Source: an uncultured Lachnospiraceae bacterium
GTDB taxonomy: Bacteria; Bacillota; Clostridia; Lachnospirales; Lachnospiraceae
DNA length: 64,000 nucleotides
Direction: 5' to 3'
NCBI GenBank assembly: GCA_947628225.1
Contig: CANQYY010000010.1
Location: 28,723 to 92,722 of the forward strand
Below, piece after piece: positions 52,297 to 62,005 of this stretch. The translations under genes and the position numbers were made by a program. Below the pieces are notes generated by a model that searched no databases, had not been told where the DNA came from, and saw nothing but the letters and a program-made list of their open reading frames with translations. Every line of letters begins with the position of its first letter. Position 1 is the stretch's first letter.

Positions 52297-53703
52297 GTGA
52301 AAAGTGTGAAAGAGCGTCTGAAAGCGTTTAACGAAAAGCATCATTTATTTTCCCGGGGCGACAGCATTGTCATCGGCGTATCCGGCGGCGCGGATTCTGT
52401 CTGCCTGTTACAGCTTTTATCGGAATTGAAAACGGAGTATCAGTTATCCCTGTCGGTTTTGCATGTCCATCACGGCATACGGGGCGAAGAAGCGGATCGG
52501 GATGCCGCGTTTGTGGAACATATGGCGGGCCGTCTGGGGCTGCCTTTTTCGCTTGTCCAAAAGGATGTTCCCGAATTAGCCGAAAAAGAAGGGCTGACGT
52601 TGGAAGAAGCAGGGAGGAGAGCCCGCTACGAGGCGTTGGAGGAGTATCGGGAAAAAACGGGGGCGGACCGGATTGCCCTCGCCCATCATCAGGGGGATCT
52701 GGCAGAAACTGTCTTATTCCACCTGTTCCGGGGCAGCGGCGCAAGAGGCCTTACCGGGATTCCGGTGAAGAGAGGATTTATTATCCGTCCTCTGCTGTTT
52801 GCTGAAAAAGAGGAAATTGAAGACTGGCTGAAAGAAAAAAAATGCGGGTATTGTCAGGATTCCACCAATGACAGTATGGCATATACCAGAAATAAAATAC
52901 GAAACGGGCTGCTCCCCTTTGTAACGCGGGAAATAAATTCTCAGGCGCCGAAGCATATTGTCCGGGCGGCGGAGAAACTTGCCGGCTGGCAGAGGCATAT
53001 AGAAAAGGAGGGGGAAAAAGAGTATGAGAAGCTGGTACGGAGCGAAGGGAGGAAACTGTATCTGTCCGCGTCCTCCTTTTGCAATACGGATGAGGTAATA
53101 CAGGGAGAGGTGCTGCGGCGCATTTATGAAAAGCTGCTGCCGGGAGCTAAGGACATCAGAGAGTGTCATTATGAAATGGCGAGGGAGCTTATGGGAAAAA
53201 ACTCCGGGAAAATGATTTCCCTGCCCCGGAATACTTTCGCCGTAAAAAATGGGGATACCGTCTGTTTTTTCCGGGAGGAAATGACGGAAAAAGAGAAAGG
53301 GGTATATATTGAATGCAGGGTACCCTCGCAGCATATAGTGAATCGTAGCAATATTTCTTATCGCATTTCCCTGCGGGTAGAAGAAAGAGAGAATTTACCT
53401 GTTGAAATTCCTCAAAAAGACTATACGAAATGGTTTGATTATGATAAGATAAACAGGGATTTAGTACTTCGCAATCCTGAACGGGATGATTTCTTTGCGC
53501 TGGAGGAAGAGGGCAGGACAAAGAAACTGAACCGGTACTACATAGATCGGAAAATTCCGTACCGGGAGCGGGAAAGCCAGCTGGTTCTGGCAGATGGTTC
53601 CCATGTGCTCTGGGCCATACCGGGACGCATCAGCGCGGAGTATAAAATAACAGAAAACACAAAAAGAGTTTTGGTTGTGACCAAAGAAAGGATACGGCAA
53701 TGA
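52297..53703 (+). CDS. tilS: tRNA(Ile)-lysidine synthetase
   Basis: 468 residues. The PP-loop SGGADS (near 29-34) activates ATP; LHVHHGIRGEEADRD and LAHHQGDLAETVLFHLFRG are standard TilS motifs. A C-terminal TilS substrate-binding region follows. The enzyme makes lysidine at C34 of the AUA-reading tRNA-Ile. GTG start is chosen because MKSVKERL matches family N-termini. It overlaps hpt by 4 bases. Confidence 0.94.
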   Translation: MKSVKERLKAFNEKHHLFSRGDSIVIGVSGGADSVCLLQLLSELKTEYQLSLSVLHVHHGIRGEEADRDAAFVEHMAGRLGLPFSLVQKDVPELAEKEGLTLEEAGRRARYEALEEYREKTGADRIALAHHQGDLAETVLFHLFRGSGARGLTGIPVKRGFIIRPLLFAEKEEIEDWLKEKKCGYCQDSTNDSMAYTRNKIRNGLLPFVTREINSQAPKHIVRAAEKLAGWQRHIEKEGEKEYEKLVRSEGRKLYLSASSFCNTDEVIQGEVLRRIYEKLLPGAKDIRECHYEMARELMGKNSGKMISLPRNTFAVKNGDTVCFFREEMTEKEKGVYIECRVPSQHIVNRSNISYRISLRVEERENLPVEIPQKDYTKWFDYDKINRDLVLRNPERDDFFALEEEGRTKKLNRYYIDRKIPYRERESQLVLADGSHVLWAIPGRISAEYKITENTKRVLVVTKERIRQ

Positions 53704-54230
53704 AGGAAGAAGTCCGAGTGTTAATCGATGAGGAAAGCGTGGCAAAACGTGTGAGGGAGATAGCAGAACAGATTAACCGCGATTATGAGGGAAAAAAGCT
53801 ACATATGATCTGCATTCTCAAAGGAAGTGTATTTTTTACCTGTGAACTGGCAAAATATATTAAGGTACCGACTACGATGGATTTTATGAGTGTATCCAGC
53901 TATGGCGACGGACTTACCAGTTCCGGCTGTATTACGATTAATCAGGATTTGACAATGAATATTGAAGGGAAAGAGGTTCTTCTCGTCGAGGATATTGTAG
54001 ACAGCGGCAGGACTCTTTCCTATCTGGCGCATATGCTTCAAAAGAGGAATCCGGCAAGCCTGAAAATCTGTACCCTGCTGGAAAAACCGCAATGCCGGGT
54101 AACAGAGGTGGAAGCTGCTTATACCGGATTTACGATAGAGGATTTATTTGTGGTGGGCTATGGGCTCGATTATGCCCAGAGATACCGCAATTTACCTTAT
54201 ATAGGGGAACTTAAAATAAAGGAGGATTAA
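53700..54230 (+). CDS. hpt: Hypoxanthine phosphoribosyltransferase
   Basis: 176 residues with the PRPP motif VLLVEDIVDSGRTL near residue 92 and the LKGSVFFTCEL and YGDGLTSSG segments. It salvages hypoxanthine and guanine. In Bacillus, HprT and TilS jointly activate ftsH transcription and the gene order tilS-hprT-ftsH is the same here. ATGA overlap with tilS. Confidence 0.95.
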   Translation: MKEEVRVLIDEESVAKRVREIAEQINRDYEGKKLHMICILKGSVFFTCELAKYIKVPTTMDFMSVSSYGDGLTSSGCITINQDLTMNIEGKEVLLVEDIVDSGRTLSYLAHMLQKRNPASLKICTLLEKPQCRVTEVEAAYTGFTIEDLFVVGYGLDYAQRYRNLPYIGELKIKED

Positions 54231-54236
54231 TTTGAA

Positions 54237-56081
54237 ATGAAGGGCTTTAAAGGATATGGCTTTTTTTTCATATTGGCAGCGGTCATTCTTATCGCCGTTT
54301 TTTCTAACGGCCTGTTTGCCGGCTTGAATCAGGATAATTATTCCTATTTCCAGTTTAAGAAGGACATGACAGATAAAAAAGTAAGTTCCGTGACTGTAAG
54401 ACAGAATCCGGAGGTGCCGACAGGTGAAATCGTTGCCACTTTGTCGGATAATAAGACGAAGAGCTTCTATGCCCCGGATGTAAATACTGTATTAACCTAT
54501 CTGGATACGGCAGATTTCTCGTCCGTAAAGGTTATTGATGTGGAGAGGACGCCGTGGTATCTGGAGTGGCTGCCCTATGTGCTTGGATTCTTCCTGATAT
54601 TTTTACTGTTCAGCACGATGACCAGCCAGGCAGGCGGCGGAGGCGGCGGCAATGCCAAAATGATGAACTTTGGCAAAAGCCGCGCCAGAATGACGGCGCC
54701 GGATGAAAAGGTCAAGACCTTTGCGGACGTGGCGGGGCTGTTCGAGGAAAAGGAGCAGCTGGAGGAAATTGTAGACTTTTTGTCGGCGCCGCAAAAATAT
54801 ACCAGGCTGGGCGCCAGAATTCCGAAAGGCGTTATTATGGTAGGCCCGCCGGGAACCGGTAAGACCCTGCTTGCCAAGGCGGTGGCAGGAGAGGCGGGAG
54901 TTCCGTTCTTTAGCATATCGGGATCTGATTTTGTGGAAATGTTTGTAGGCGTCGGCGCTTCCCGTGTCCGCGATCTATTTGCGGAGGCGAAGAAAAATGC
55001 CCCGTGTATTGTATTTATCGACGAAATCGACGCCGTGGCAAGACGCCGTGGAAGCGGACTTGGCGGCGGACATGACGAGAGAGAGCAGACTCTGAACCAG
55101 CTGCTGGTGGAAATGGATGGTTTTGGCATTAACGAGGGAATCATTGTTATGTCGGCTACGAACCGCGTGGACATCTTAGACCCGGCAATTTTGCGCCCGG
55201 GACGGTTTGACCGGAGGATTCATGTAGGGCTGCCGGATGTTCACGGCAGAGAAGAAATATTAAAGGTGCATGCGAAAAATAAGCCGTTGGCGGAGGACGT
55301 TAAATTGGAGGATGTCGCCAGAACCACCGCCGGGTTTGCCGGCGCGGATCTGGAAAACCTTCTGAACGAATCGGCCATCTGCGCCGCGAGGGAAAACCGT
55401 TCTTACATTATAGAGGAGGACATAAAGAAATCCTTTATCAAGGTAGGCATCGGCGGAGAGAAAAAAAGTAAGGTTATTTCCGAGAAGGACAGAAAGATTG
55501 CGGCATTCCACGAAGCAGGCCATGCTATTTTATTCCACCTTTTGCCGGATGTGGGGCCGGTCTATACCGTATCGATTATCCCTACCGGCCACGGCGCGGG
55601 AGGATATACCATGCCGCTGCCGGAAAAGGATGAAATGTATCTGACAAAGGGGAAAATGCTGCAAAATATTACTGTCAGTCTGGGAGGGAGGATTGCCGAG
55701 AAACTTATTTTTGATGATGTGACAACCGGAGCCTCGCAGGATATTCGTCAGGCGACGGAAATTGCCAGAGATATGGTAACAAAATATGGTTTTTCAGACG
55801 AGCTTGGCATGATCAATTACAGTACATCGGACGATGAGGTATTTATCGGACGGGAACTGGGCCAAAAGAAAAACTTCAGCGAGGGAACAGCTGAGATCAT
55901 TGACCGGGAAGTAAAGAAAATCATTGATTCCTGCCATGAGAAGGCAACCAGTCTGTTAAAGGAAAACAGGGACATTTTATATAAATTATCCGAATTATTG
56001 TTGGAGAAGGAAAGAATCGGGCAGGAAGAGTTTGAGGCGTTGTTTGAGCAAAATGCCCAGATAATTTCCGAAAAAGAATAG
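54237..56081 (+). CDS. ftsH: ATP-dependent zinc metalloprotease FtsH
   Basis: 614 residues. Membrane helices near 8-24 and 104-124 flank an outside domain. The AAA+ module has Walker A GPPGTGKT (near 203), Walker [11 protein letters not shown] and an SRH. The protease carries HEAGH (near 425). FtsH degrades misfolded membrane and regulatory proteins and is needed for sporulation in Bacillus. Confidence 0.97.
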   Translation: MKGFKGYGFFFILAAVILIAVFSNGLFAGLNQDNYSYFQFKKDMTDKKVSSVTVRQNPEVPTGEIVATLSDNKTKSFYAPDVNTVLTYLDTADFSSVKVIDVERTPWYLEWLPYVLGFFLIFLLFSTMTSQAGGGGGGNAKMMNFGKSRARMTAPDEKVKTFADVAGLFEEKEQLEEIVDFLSAPQKYTRLGARIPKGVIMVGPPGTGKTLLAKAVAGEAGVPFFSISGSDFVEMFVGVGASRVRDLFAEAKKNAPCIVFIDEIDAVARRRGSGLGGGHDEREQTLNQLLVEMDGFGINEGIIVMSATNRVDILDPAILRPGRFDRRIHVGLPDVHGREEILKVHAKNKPLAEDVKLEDVARTTAGFAGADLENLLNESAICAARENRSYIIEEDIKKSFIKVGIGGEKKSKVISEKDRKIAAFHEAGHAILFHLLPDVGPVYTVSIIPTGHGAGGYTMPLPEKDEMYLTKGKMLQNITVSLGGRIAEKLIFDDVTTGASQDIRQATEIARDMVTKYGFSDELGMINYSTSDDEVFIGRELGQKKNFSEGTAEIIDREVKKIIDSCHEKATSLLKENRDILYKLSELLLEKERIGQEEFEALFEQNAQIISEKE

Positions 56082-56261
56082 TGAATTGTGCAAAAGTCCA
56101 TATGGGAGAAAATGATTGGGCAATATACACAAAAGAAATTATGAAAAAAATCAAAGTTTGTGCACACTGTTTTGCGGGATGATGGTATAGTAATACTCGT
56201 AAACCCCAATACATTATATAGTTTTTGCTACACCCCATAAGTAACAAAAATACCTTCTCCC

Positions 56262-56299
56262 AAAAGGACAGCGTTGTAAAGCTGTCCTTTTGACTTTTT
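56262..56299 (+). terminator. Terminator after ftsH
   Basis: AAAAGGACAGC (56262-56272) and GCTGTCCTTTT (56281-56291) are exact complements around an 8-base loop, followed by a TTTTT run. Confidence 0.88.
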
Positions 56300-56343
56300 C
56301 AGGGCATAAAATACAAAGGGAAGAATACAGATGGAGGTTATGG

Positions 56344-58404
56344 ATGACAGAATCAAATATTAATAAAGAGGCTATATTCAGTGACCAGACAGCAAATTTT
56401 ATTATGCCGGTGGAACCGGAGAAATTTGACACATTGACCGTACGCTGCCGGGCGGCGAGGGATGATTTGGAATCCGTAACGGTTATAGCAGATGGTGTTG
56501 CGTATCCGATGGAAAAAGAGCAAACGGAAACGGACAGCAGATTTGATATGTATTCTGCCGGAATACCGTTGCAGGATCATAAAATATGGTATTATTTTGA
56601 AATCAGGAAAGGCGCGGAAACGCTTTATTATAATAGAGAAGGAGTATGTCCGGACATTAACCCGTACTTTAACTTCCGTGTATTTCCCGGATTTTCTACT
56701 CCCGACTGGGCAAAGGGCGCCGTTATGTACCAGATTTTCGTGGACCGTTTTTATAACGGGGATAAAGCGAATGATGTGGTGGATGATGAGTACACCTATA
56801 TCGGGGAGCATGTGACCCGGGTAAAAGACTGGGGGAAAATGCCGGCTGCTATGGGGGTGCGGGAATTTTATGGCGGCGACCTCAAAGGAATTTTGAGGAA
56901 ACTGGATTATCTGCAGGAGCTGGGGATTGAAGTTTTGTACCTGAACCCGATTTTTGTTTCTCCCTCAAACCATAAATATGATACGCAGGATTATGATTAC
57001 ATTGACCCTCATTACGGCGTGATTGTGGAAGACGGAGGGGAGCCTCTTGCGGAGGGCGATATGGATAACTCCCATGCAACGCAATATATCCAGCGGGTTG
57101 TGAATAAAAAAAATCTGGAAGCCAGTAATGAATTTTTCGTCCGGTTTGTAGAGGAGGTTCACAGACGGGGGATGAAGATTATTCTGGACGGCGTGTTTAA
57201 TCATTGCGGCTCCTTTAATAAATGGCTGGATCGGGAAAGAATTTATGACAAGGATGCCTCCTATGAAAAAGGGGCTTTTGTAGAGGAAGACAGTCCGTAT
57301 CACGACTTTTTCCATTTTTATCCCGACGGAAGCTGGCCGAATAATACCCACTATGACGCATGGTGGGGAAACGATACGCTGCCAAAATTGAATTATGAAG
57401 GCTCCGAAAAATTATATGAGTATATTTTATCTGTGGCGGAGAAATGGGTAAAACCGCCCTACAATATTGACGGATGGCGTCTGGATGTGGCGGCAGACCT
57501 CGGTCACTCGCCGGAATTTAACCACAAATTCTGGAGAGATTTCCGGAACAGGGTAAAAAAAGCAAAGCCGGATGCCATCATTTTAGCGGAACATTACGGG
57601 GACCCTTCCTCTTGGCTGGAAGGCGACCAATGGGATACGGTAATGAATTATGACGCCTTCATGGAACCGATTAGCTGGTTTTTGACGGGAATGGAAAAGC
57701 ACAGCGACGTATATCATCAGGATGCTCTCGGGAATGGCGATTCCTTCCTGCGGGCGATGAGGGATTTTAATGTAAGGTTTTACATGCCGGCGGCGCAGGT
57801 GGCAATGAATGAGTTATCGAACCACGACCATTCTCGTTTCCTTACCCGCACAAACCGCATGGTAGGGCGGACTGCTTTTTCCGGACCGGCGGCGGCAGGC
57901 ATGGGAGTAAATGAAGCAATTATGCGTCTGGCAGTAGTGATTCAGATGACATGGATCGGCGCCCCTACGGTATATTACGGGGATGAGGCGGGAGTGTGCG
58001 GCTGGACGGACCCGGATAACCGGCGTACATATCCCTGGGGAAATGAAAATACCCAAATGATTGCCTTTCACAAAGAAATGATACGGATTCATAAGGATTA
58101 TCCGGCATTAAAAACCGGCAGCCTGATATATCTTCTGAATCAATATAATTTGATTGGTTACGGACGTTTTGACAGCCAGGATAAGATTTTTATCCTGATT
58201 CAGTCCGGCGGCGAGGAGAGGGAGGCTGTCGTGGACGTATGGCGTTTGGGAATGAAAGATGGCGAATATATGGCTTGTATGATGGAAAGCAGCCAGAACG
58301 GATTTAGCATTGCTTCCCAAATGAGGCAGGTTGAGAATGGGACGATTACCGTTCCCATAAAGCCGGACGGCGCGGTGCTGTGGAAAAGCGTTTCCCTGTG
58401 GTAG
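56344..58404 (+). CDS. GH13 alpha-amylase / neopullulanase-type glycosidase
   Basis: 686 residues without signal peptide. An N-terminal beta domain of CBM34 type (about 1-125) precedes the GH13 barrel: VMYQIFVDRFYNGD, the Asp nucleophile in GWRLDVAAD (near 381), Glu in ILAEHYGDP (near 415) and Asp in SNHDHSRF (near 493). This layout fits cytoplasmic neopullulanase or maltogenic amylase handling imported maltodextrins. ATG at 56344 follows GGAGG by 6 bases. Confidence 0.9.
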   Translation: MTESNINKEAIFSDQTANFIMPVEPEKFDTLTVRCRAARDDLESVTVIADGVAYPMEKEQTETDSRFDMYSAGIPLQDHKIWYYFEIRKGAETLYYNREGVCPDINPYFNFRVFPGFSTPDWAKGAVMYQIFVDRFYNGDKANDVVDDEYTYIGEHVTRVKDWGKMPAAMGVREFYGGDLKGILRKLDYLQELGIEVLYLNPIFVSPSNHKYDTQDYDYIDPHYGVIVEDGGEPLAEGDMDNSHATQYIQRVVNKKNLEASNEFFVRFVEEVHRRGMKIILDGVFNHCGSFNKWLDRERIYDKDASYEKGAFVEEDSPYHDFFHFYPDGSWPNNTHYDAWWGNDTLPKLNYEGSEKLYEYILSVAEKWVKPPYNIDGWRLDVAADLGHSPEFNHKFWRDFRNRVKKAKPDAIILAEHYGDPSSWLEGDQWDTVMNYDAFMEPISWFLTGMEKHSDVYHQDALGNGDSFLRAMRDFNVRFYMPAAQVAMNELSNHDHSRFLTRTNRMVGRTAFSGPAAAGMGVNEAIMRLAVVIQMTWIGAPTVYYGDEAGVCGWTDPDNRRTYPWGNENTQMIAFHKEMIRIHKDYPALKTGSLIYLLNQYNLIGYGRFDSQDKIFILIQSGGEEREAVVDVWRLGMKDGEYMACMMESSQNGFSIASQMRQVENGTITVPIKPDGAVLWKSVSLW

Positions 58405-58445
58405 TTTTATCAGGCGGACAGGGCTGCTTATAGAGGAAAAAGGTC

Positions 58446-58473
58446 TTGCACTTTTTTGGTTTTCTGCTATAAT
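58446..58473 (+). promoter_or_regulatory. Promoter of tRNA-Leu
   Basis: TTGCAC (58446-58451) and TATAAT (58468-58473) are 16 bases apart, 24 bases before the tRNA. Confidence 0.75.
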
Positions 58474-58497
58474 TAGTCGTGTTGTATACAATACAAT

Positions 58498-58583
58498 GCT
58501 GGTGTGGCGGAACTGGCAGACGCCCAGGACTTAAAATCCTGTGGGTGGTGACACCCGTACCGGTTCGATTCCGGTTACCAGCA
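58498..58583 (+). tRNA. tRNA-Leu(UAA)
   Basis: 86 nt with a long variable arm (GTGGGTGGTGACACCCGT region), as in class II tRNAs. Acceptor arms GCTGGTG and TACCAGC pair with one G-T. The anticodon loop CTTAAAA carries TAA, and the T arm includes GGTTCGATTCC. The encoded 3' end is ...CCAGCA with no full genomic CCA. Confidence 0.95.
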
Positions 58584-58585
58584 TG

Positions 58586-58618
58586 AAAAAGGGTTGTGCA
58601 GAGGCGCACCCCTTTTAA
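58586..58618 (+). terminator. Terminator after tRNA-Leu
   Basis: AAAAGGG-TTGTGC pairs with GCGCAC-CCCTTTT (one mismatch, one wobble), ending in T-rich bases just before the LytTR gene. Confidence 0.7.
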
Positions 58619-58640
58619 TATGGATGAGGGAGGAGAGAGC

Positions 58641-59369
58641 ATGCAGCGTGCGATTCAGTTCGCAATATGTGAAGATGATAAGACAGAACAGGCTTATATT
58701 GCCTCCCTTGTCCGGAACTGGGCGGACAGGGAAAACCACGACTGCCGGATAGAGTGCTACGACAGCGCGGAGCAGCTTCTTTATTCCTTTGATGGGGACT
58801 TCCCTTTCTCTATTTATATACTGGATATTCAGATGAAAAAGATGAACGGCGTGGAGTTAGCCAGAGAACTTCGCAGGAGAGATAAACGGGCCGTGATTCT
58901 ATTTTTGACAGGCCTGTTGGATTATGCGTTGGAGGGCTACGAGGTGGGCGCCATGCGGTATCTGATGAAGCCGGTGGACGAAAAAGAGTTTTACCGGATC
59001 TTATGCCGGATAGAGAAGGAGCAGTCGGAAGAAACCGAAGCGTGGTTTATTCTGGAGCGCCAGGAAGAGATACTCAAAATCCCATACCGGGACATCTGGT
59101 ATCTGGAAGCGCAGGGGCATTATGTGGAGCTCCACTATGGAGAGAAGGTACTCCGGTGGAAAGCCGGTTTTGGAGAATATCAGCGGGAATTTGAGGAAAA
59201 TGGGTTTGTTATGGTAAGACGGGGCGCCCTGGTCAATCTGGGACGGGTGGCAAAGGTGGGAAGAACAGAGTGTGTGCTGGATAATGGTGAAACACTCCCC
59301 GTCAGCAGGGGACAGTATCGGAGAGTAAATGAGGCATTTATTTCATATTACCGGAAAGGATGGGAGTAG
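58641..59369 (+). CDS. LytTR-family response regulator
   Basis: 242 residues. Receiver domain with acidic pocket CEDD and phospho-Asp in YILDIQM (near 61), and the Lys in MKPVDE. The C-terminal LytTR domain (about 140-240; IPYRDIWYLEAQGHYVELHY, MVRRGALVNL) binds paired direct repeats. ATG at 58641 follows GGAGG by 7 bases. It is joined directly to a GHKL kinase, and a 21-bp-period repeat lies before the ABC genes downstream. Confidence 0.9.
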   Translation: MQRAIQFAICEDDKTEQAYIASLVRNWADRENHDCRIECYDSAEQLLYSFDGDFPFSIYILDIQMKKMNGVELARELRRRDKRAVILFLTGLLDYALEGYEVGAMRYLMKPVDEKEFYRILCRIEKEQSEETEAWFILERQEEILKIPYRDIWYLEAQGHYVELHYGEKVLRWKAGFGEYQREFEENGFVMVRRGALVNLGRVAKVGRTECVLDNGETLPVSRGQYRRVNEAFISYYRKGWE

Positions 59370-60086
59370 ATGGGCAGAGAATTGGCCTTCATATTGATTG
59401 CCGTTGTTTTGGCAGCGGCGGTCACCGCCCTTGTGGTAAAACGCTGCCACGAGAAGAGGATGTGGGAGTATCAGGACAAAATTCTCCGTACCCAGAGAGA
59501 GGAAATTCAGAGTATTTACCGGACGATGCGGGAGTGGCGCCACGACTACCACAATCATATGCAGAAAATCAAAGCCCATCTGGCGCTGAACCAGATTGAG
59601 GAGCTGAAGGATTATCTGGGCAGGCTGGAGAAGGATCTGGATGCGATTGATATTGCCATCCGCACCGGCAATATCAGCGTGGACGCTATTTTGAGCAGCA
59701 AGCTGTCGGCGGCATCCGGTCGGGACATCGCCATTCATTGCAAGGCAAAAGTGCCGGAAACGCTGGCGGTAAAGGATATTGATTTATGTGTTCTTCTGGG
59801 AAACCTGATTGACAACGGGGTGGAATCCTGCGAGAAAGTACCGGAGAAGGAAAAACGGTTTTTGCGGATTTATATCGGCGTTTTTAAGGAGCAGCTCTAT
59901 ATTTCCGTGTCCAATTCCACCAATCAGAAAAAACGCCTCTTAAGCCGGGAGCTTATCAGTAAAAAATGGGGGAATCACGGCCATGGCCTGCGTCGGATTG
60001 ACTGGATCGTGGGAAAATATCACGGCTTTATTAACCGGAAAAATGAGCCGGGTGTATTTGCCACGGAGATTATGCTCCCGTTATAA
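59370..60086 (+). CDS. GHKL sensor histidine kinase, AgrC-type, sensor-less
   Basis: 238 residues: one N-terminal membrane helix (about 5-22), a short coiled region with the His in RHDYHNHM (near 60), and a GHKL ATPase with N-box LLGNLIDNGVESC and G-box HGHGLRRIDWIV. Typical AgrC-type kinases have six membrane helices; this one keeps only one, so it may sense through a partner such as the ABC transporter. It starts right after the regulator's stop. Confidence 0.85.
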   Translation: MGRELAFILIAVVLAAAVTALVVKRCHEKRMWEYQDKILRTQREEIQSIYRTMREWRHDYHNHMQKIKAHLALNQIEELKDYLGRLEKDLDAIDIAIRTGNISVDAILSSKLSAASGRDIAIHCKAKVPETLAVKDIDLCVLLGNLIDNGVESCEKVPEKEKRFLRIYIGVFKEQLYISVSNSTNQKKRLLSRELISKKWGNHGHGLRRIDWIVGKYHGFINRKNEPGVFATEIMLPL

Positions 60087-60120
60087 ATAATACGGTCGGC
60101 TCGGGAGGGGAGAGGGACAT

Positions 60121-60151
60121 TTCGTGTACGAATTTTGACGGTTCGTGCACG
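60121..60151 (+). repeat. Direct repeat pair of 21-bp period, likely LytTR operator
   Basis: TTCGTGTACG (60121-60130) and TTCGTGCACG (60142-60151) differ at one base and repeat at exactly two helical turns, as LytTR dimers need. A -10-like TAGAAT lies at 60178-60183, so the site would be just upstream of the -35 region. It precedes the ABC exporter genes. Confidence 0.75.
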
Positions 60152-60226
60152 TTTTCTTTTTGGGAAGAGGGATAGGCTAGAATAGTGGCAGATCGAGAAG
60201 GTTATTTTAGAGAAATGAGGTGGAGC

Positions 60227-62005
60227 ATGAAATATATAATCCGGGTGTACCGGGAGCTGTTCCGGTATGCGCCCTGTATGAAATGGCAGATGCCGCTGCG
60301 GGCAGTGTTTGTAGTAGCGCTTCCTTTTATTGAAAGCGCCATACCGGCCATGGCGATTGCGCTGATCATGGAAAAAAACATCGGACGCTATATGGCGGGA
60401 ATCACACTTCTTCTGCTCGCAGATGTGGGCGTGAGGATCGGAGCCAATTTACTGGAGGGACGAATTCATATCCGGGGAACCGGAATACGAGTGGAAAAAT
60501 TCTGGCCGGAATTACTGAAAAAGAATATGACGATGGACTACTGCAACGTCGAGCCGGTCGGAAAGCAGAATAAAATGCTCAAGGGGATGAATGGGATAAA
60601 CGGAAATACACTGGGGATACAGGGAGTGATTGACAATGCGTTTGGGCTGGTGTGCTATTCCGTGGGGCTTATATCCTATGGAGCCATTGTGGTGACGGTG
60701 GATGTCCGGGTGCTTCTGATTATGGCGGTAATGAGTGTGATTAGTTTTCTTCTCCATCTTCATGCGGTGCGCTATGCCCACACGAATACGGAGGAACGGG
60801 ACTCGGCAAGCCGGGTGCTGATGAATATGACGTATGAGGCAAGAGAGCCGGAATATGGGAAGGACGTCCGCATTTATCATATGGAAAAATGGTTCCATTC
60901 CATGTTCCGGAAGTACAATAAAAAATTGCTGCGGTGGTATGGGCGGGCGGAGCTTCACTGGTATTTGCCCACCCTGTCCGACACTGTGTTTGGCATTGCC
61001 AGGGATATAATGATGTATTCCCTTCTCATCGCCGATGTGATACAGGGCGGGATCACTGTGGCGGAGTTTACCTTTTATGTGGGGATTGTGGGCGGCTTTT
61101 CCTCCTGGCTGTCCACCCTATTGTTCCAAATCTCAGGACTGATGAAGACGAGTCTGGAAACGGGAGATTACTATGACGTCATGGAGGAAGAGGACGTATT
61201 CCTTCACGGGGAGGGAGAGGAACTGGATACTGCGTCGCCGCTCTCCGTCGAATTTTGCGATGTGAGCTTTGCTTACGAGGAGGGAGAAGAAATTTTATCC
61301 CATCTGAGCTTTCGTATTGAGCCGGGGCAGAAAATTGCGCTGGTGGGAAATAACGGCGCCGGAAAGACGACTATCGTCAAGCTGCTGTCCGGCTTTTATC
61401 TGCCGACAGAGGGGGAGGTAAAAATTAACGGGATCCCTACCAGCCGGTACAACATCGACACCTACCGGCAGGGAATATCAGCGGTCTTTCAGGATGGTTT
61501 TATTTCCGCCCTTACCGTGGCGGAAAATATAGCCGGGGGCGAAAAAGAAGAGATGGACAGGGAGAGAATCCGGCTCTGCCTAAAGCGGGCGGGGCTGTGG
61601 GAAAAAATTTCCGCTCTGCCGGATCGGGAGGACAGCTACATCTCCCAGAAAATAGAAAAAAGCGGAGTAAATTTTTCCGGCGGCGAGAGGCAGAAACTTC
61701 TGGTTGCCAGAGCGCTCTACAAAAACGGAAGGCTGCTGATTCTGGACGAACCCACTTCGGCGCTGGATCCGCTGGCGGAGAGCAATCTGTATCAGGATTA
61801 TAATAAGATGACGGCGGGGAAAACGTCTATCTTTATTTCCCACCGGCTGGCGAGTACGAAATTCTGCGATGAAATTCTATTTTTGGAAAAGGGGAAAGTC
61901 ATCGAAAGGGGATCCCATGAGGAACTTTTGAAAAAACAGGGAAGTTATGCCAATCTGTTTGAGGTGCAGAAGCAGTATTACAGGGAGGAGGTGGCAGAGG
62001 GATGA
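60227..62005 (+). CDS. ABC exporter half-transporter, subunit A
   Basis: 592 residues: an N-terminal six-helix membrane domain and a C-terminal ATPase with Walker A GNNGAGKTT (near 374), signature FSGGERQK (near 483) and Walker B ILDEPTSALD (near 505). No peptidase domain. ATG at 60227 follows GAGG by 6 bases; earlier in-frame starts lack a site. It overlaps the next ABC gene by 4 bases, so the two should form a heterodimer. Substrate unknown, drugs or peptides are typical. Confidence 0.88.
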   Translation: MKYIIRVYRELFRYAPCMKWQMPLRAVFVVALPFIESAIPAMAIALIMEKNIGRYMAGITLLLLADVGVRIGANLLEGRIHIRGTGIRVEKFWPELLKKNMTMDYCNVEPVGKQNKMLKGMNGINGNTLGIQGVIDNAFGLVCYSVGLISYGAIVVTVDVRVLLIMAVMSVISFLLHLHAVRYAHTNTEERDSASRVLMNMTYEAREPEYGKDVRIYHMEKWFHSMFRKYNKKLLRWYGRAELHWYLPTLSDTVFGIARDIMMYSLLIADVIQGGITVAEFTFYVGIVGGFSSWLSTLLFQISGLMKTSLETGDYYDVMEEEDVFLHGEGEELDTASPLSVEFCDVSFAYEEGEEILSHLSFRIEPGQKIALVGNNGAGKTTIVKLLSGFYLPTEGEVKINGIPTSRYNIDTYRQGISAVFQDGFISALTVAENIAGGEKEEMDRERIRLCLKRAGLWEKISALPDREDSYISQKIEKSGVNFSGGERQKLLVARALYKNGRLLILDEPTSALDPLAESNLYQDYNKMTAGKTSIFISHRLASTKFCDEILFLEKGKVIERGSHEELLKKQGSYANLFEVQKQYYREEVAEG

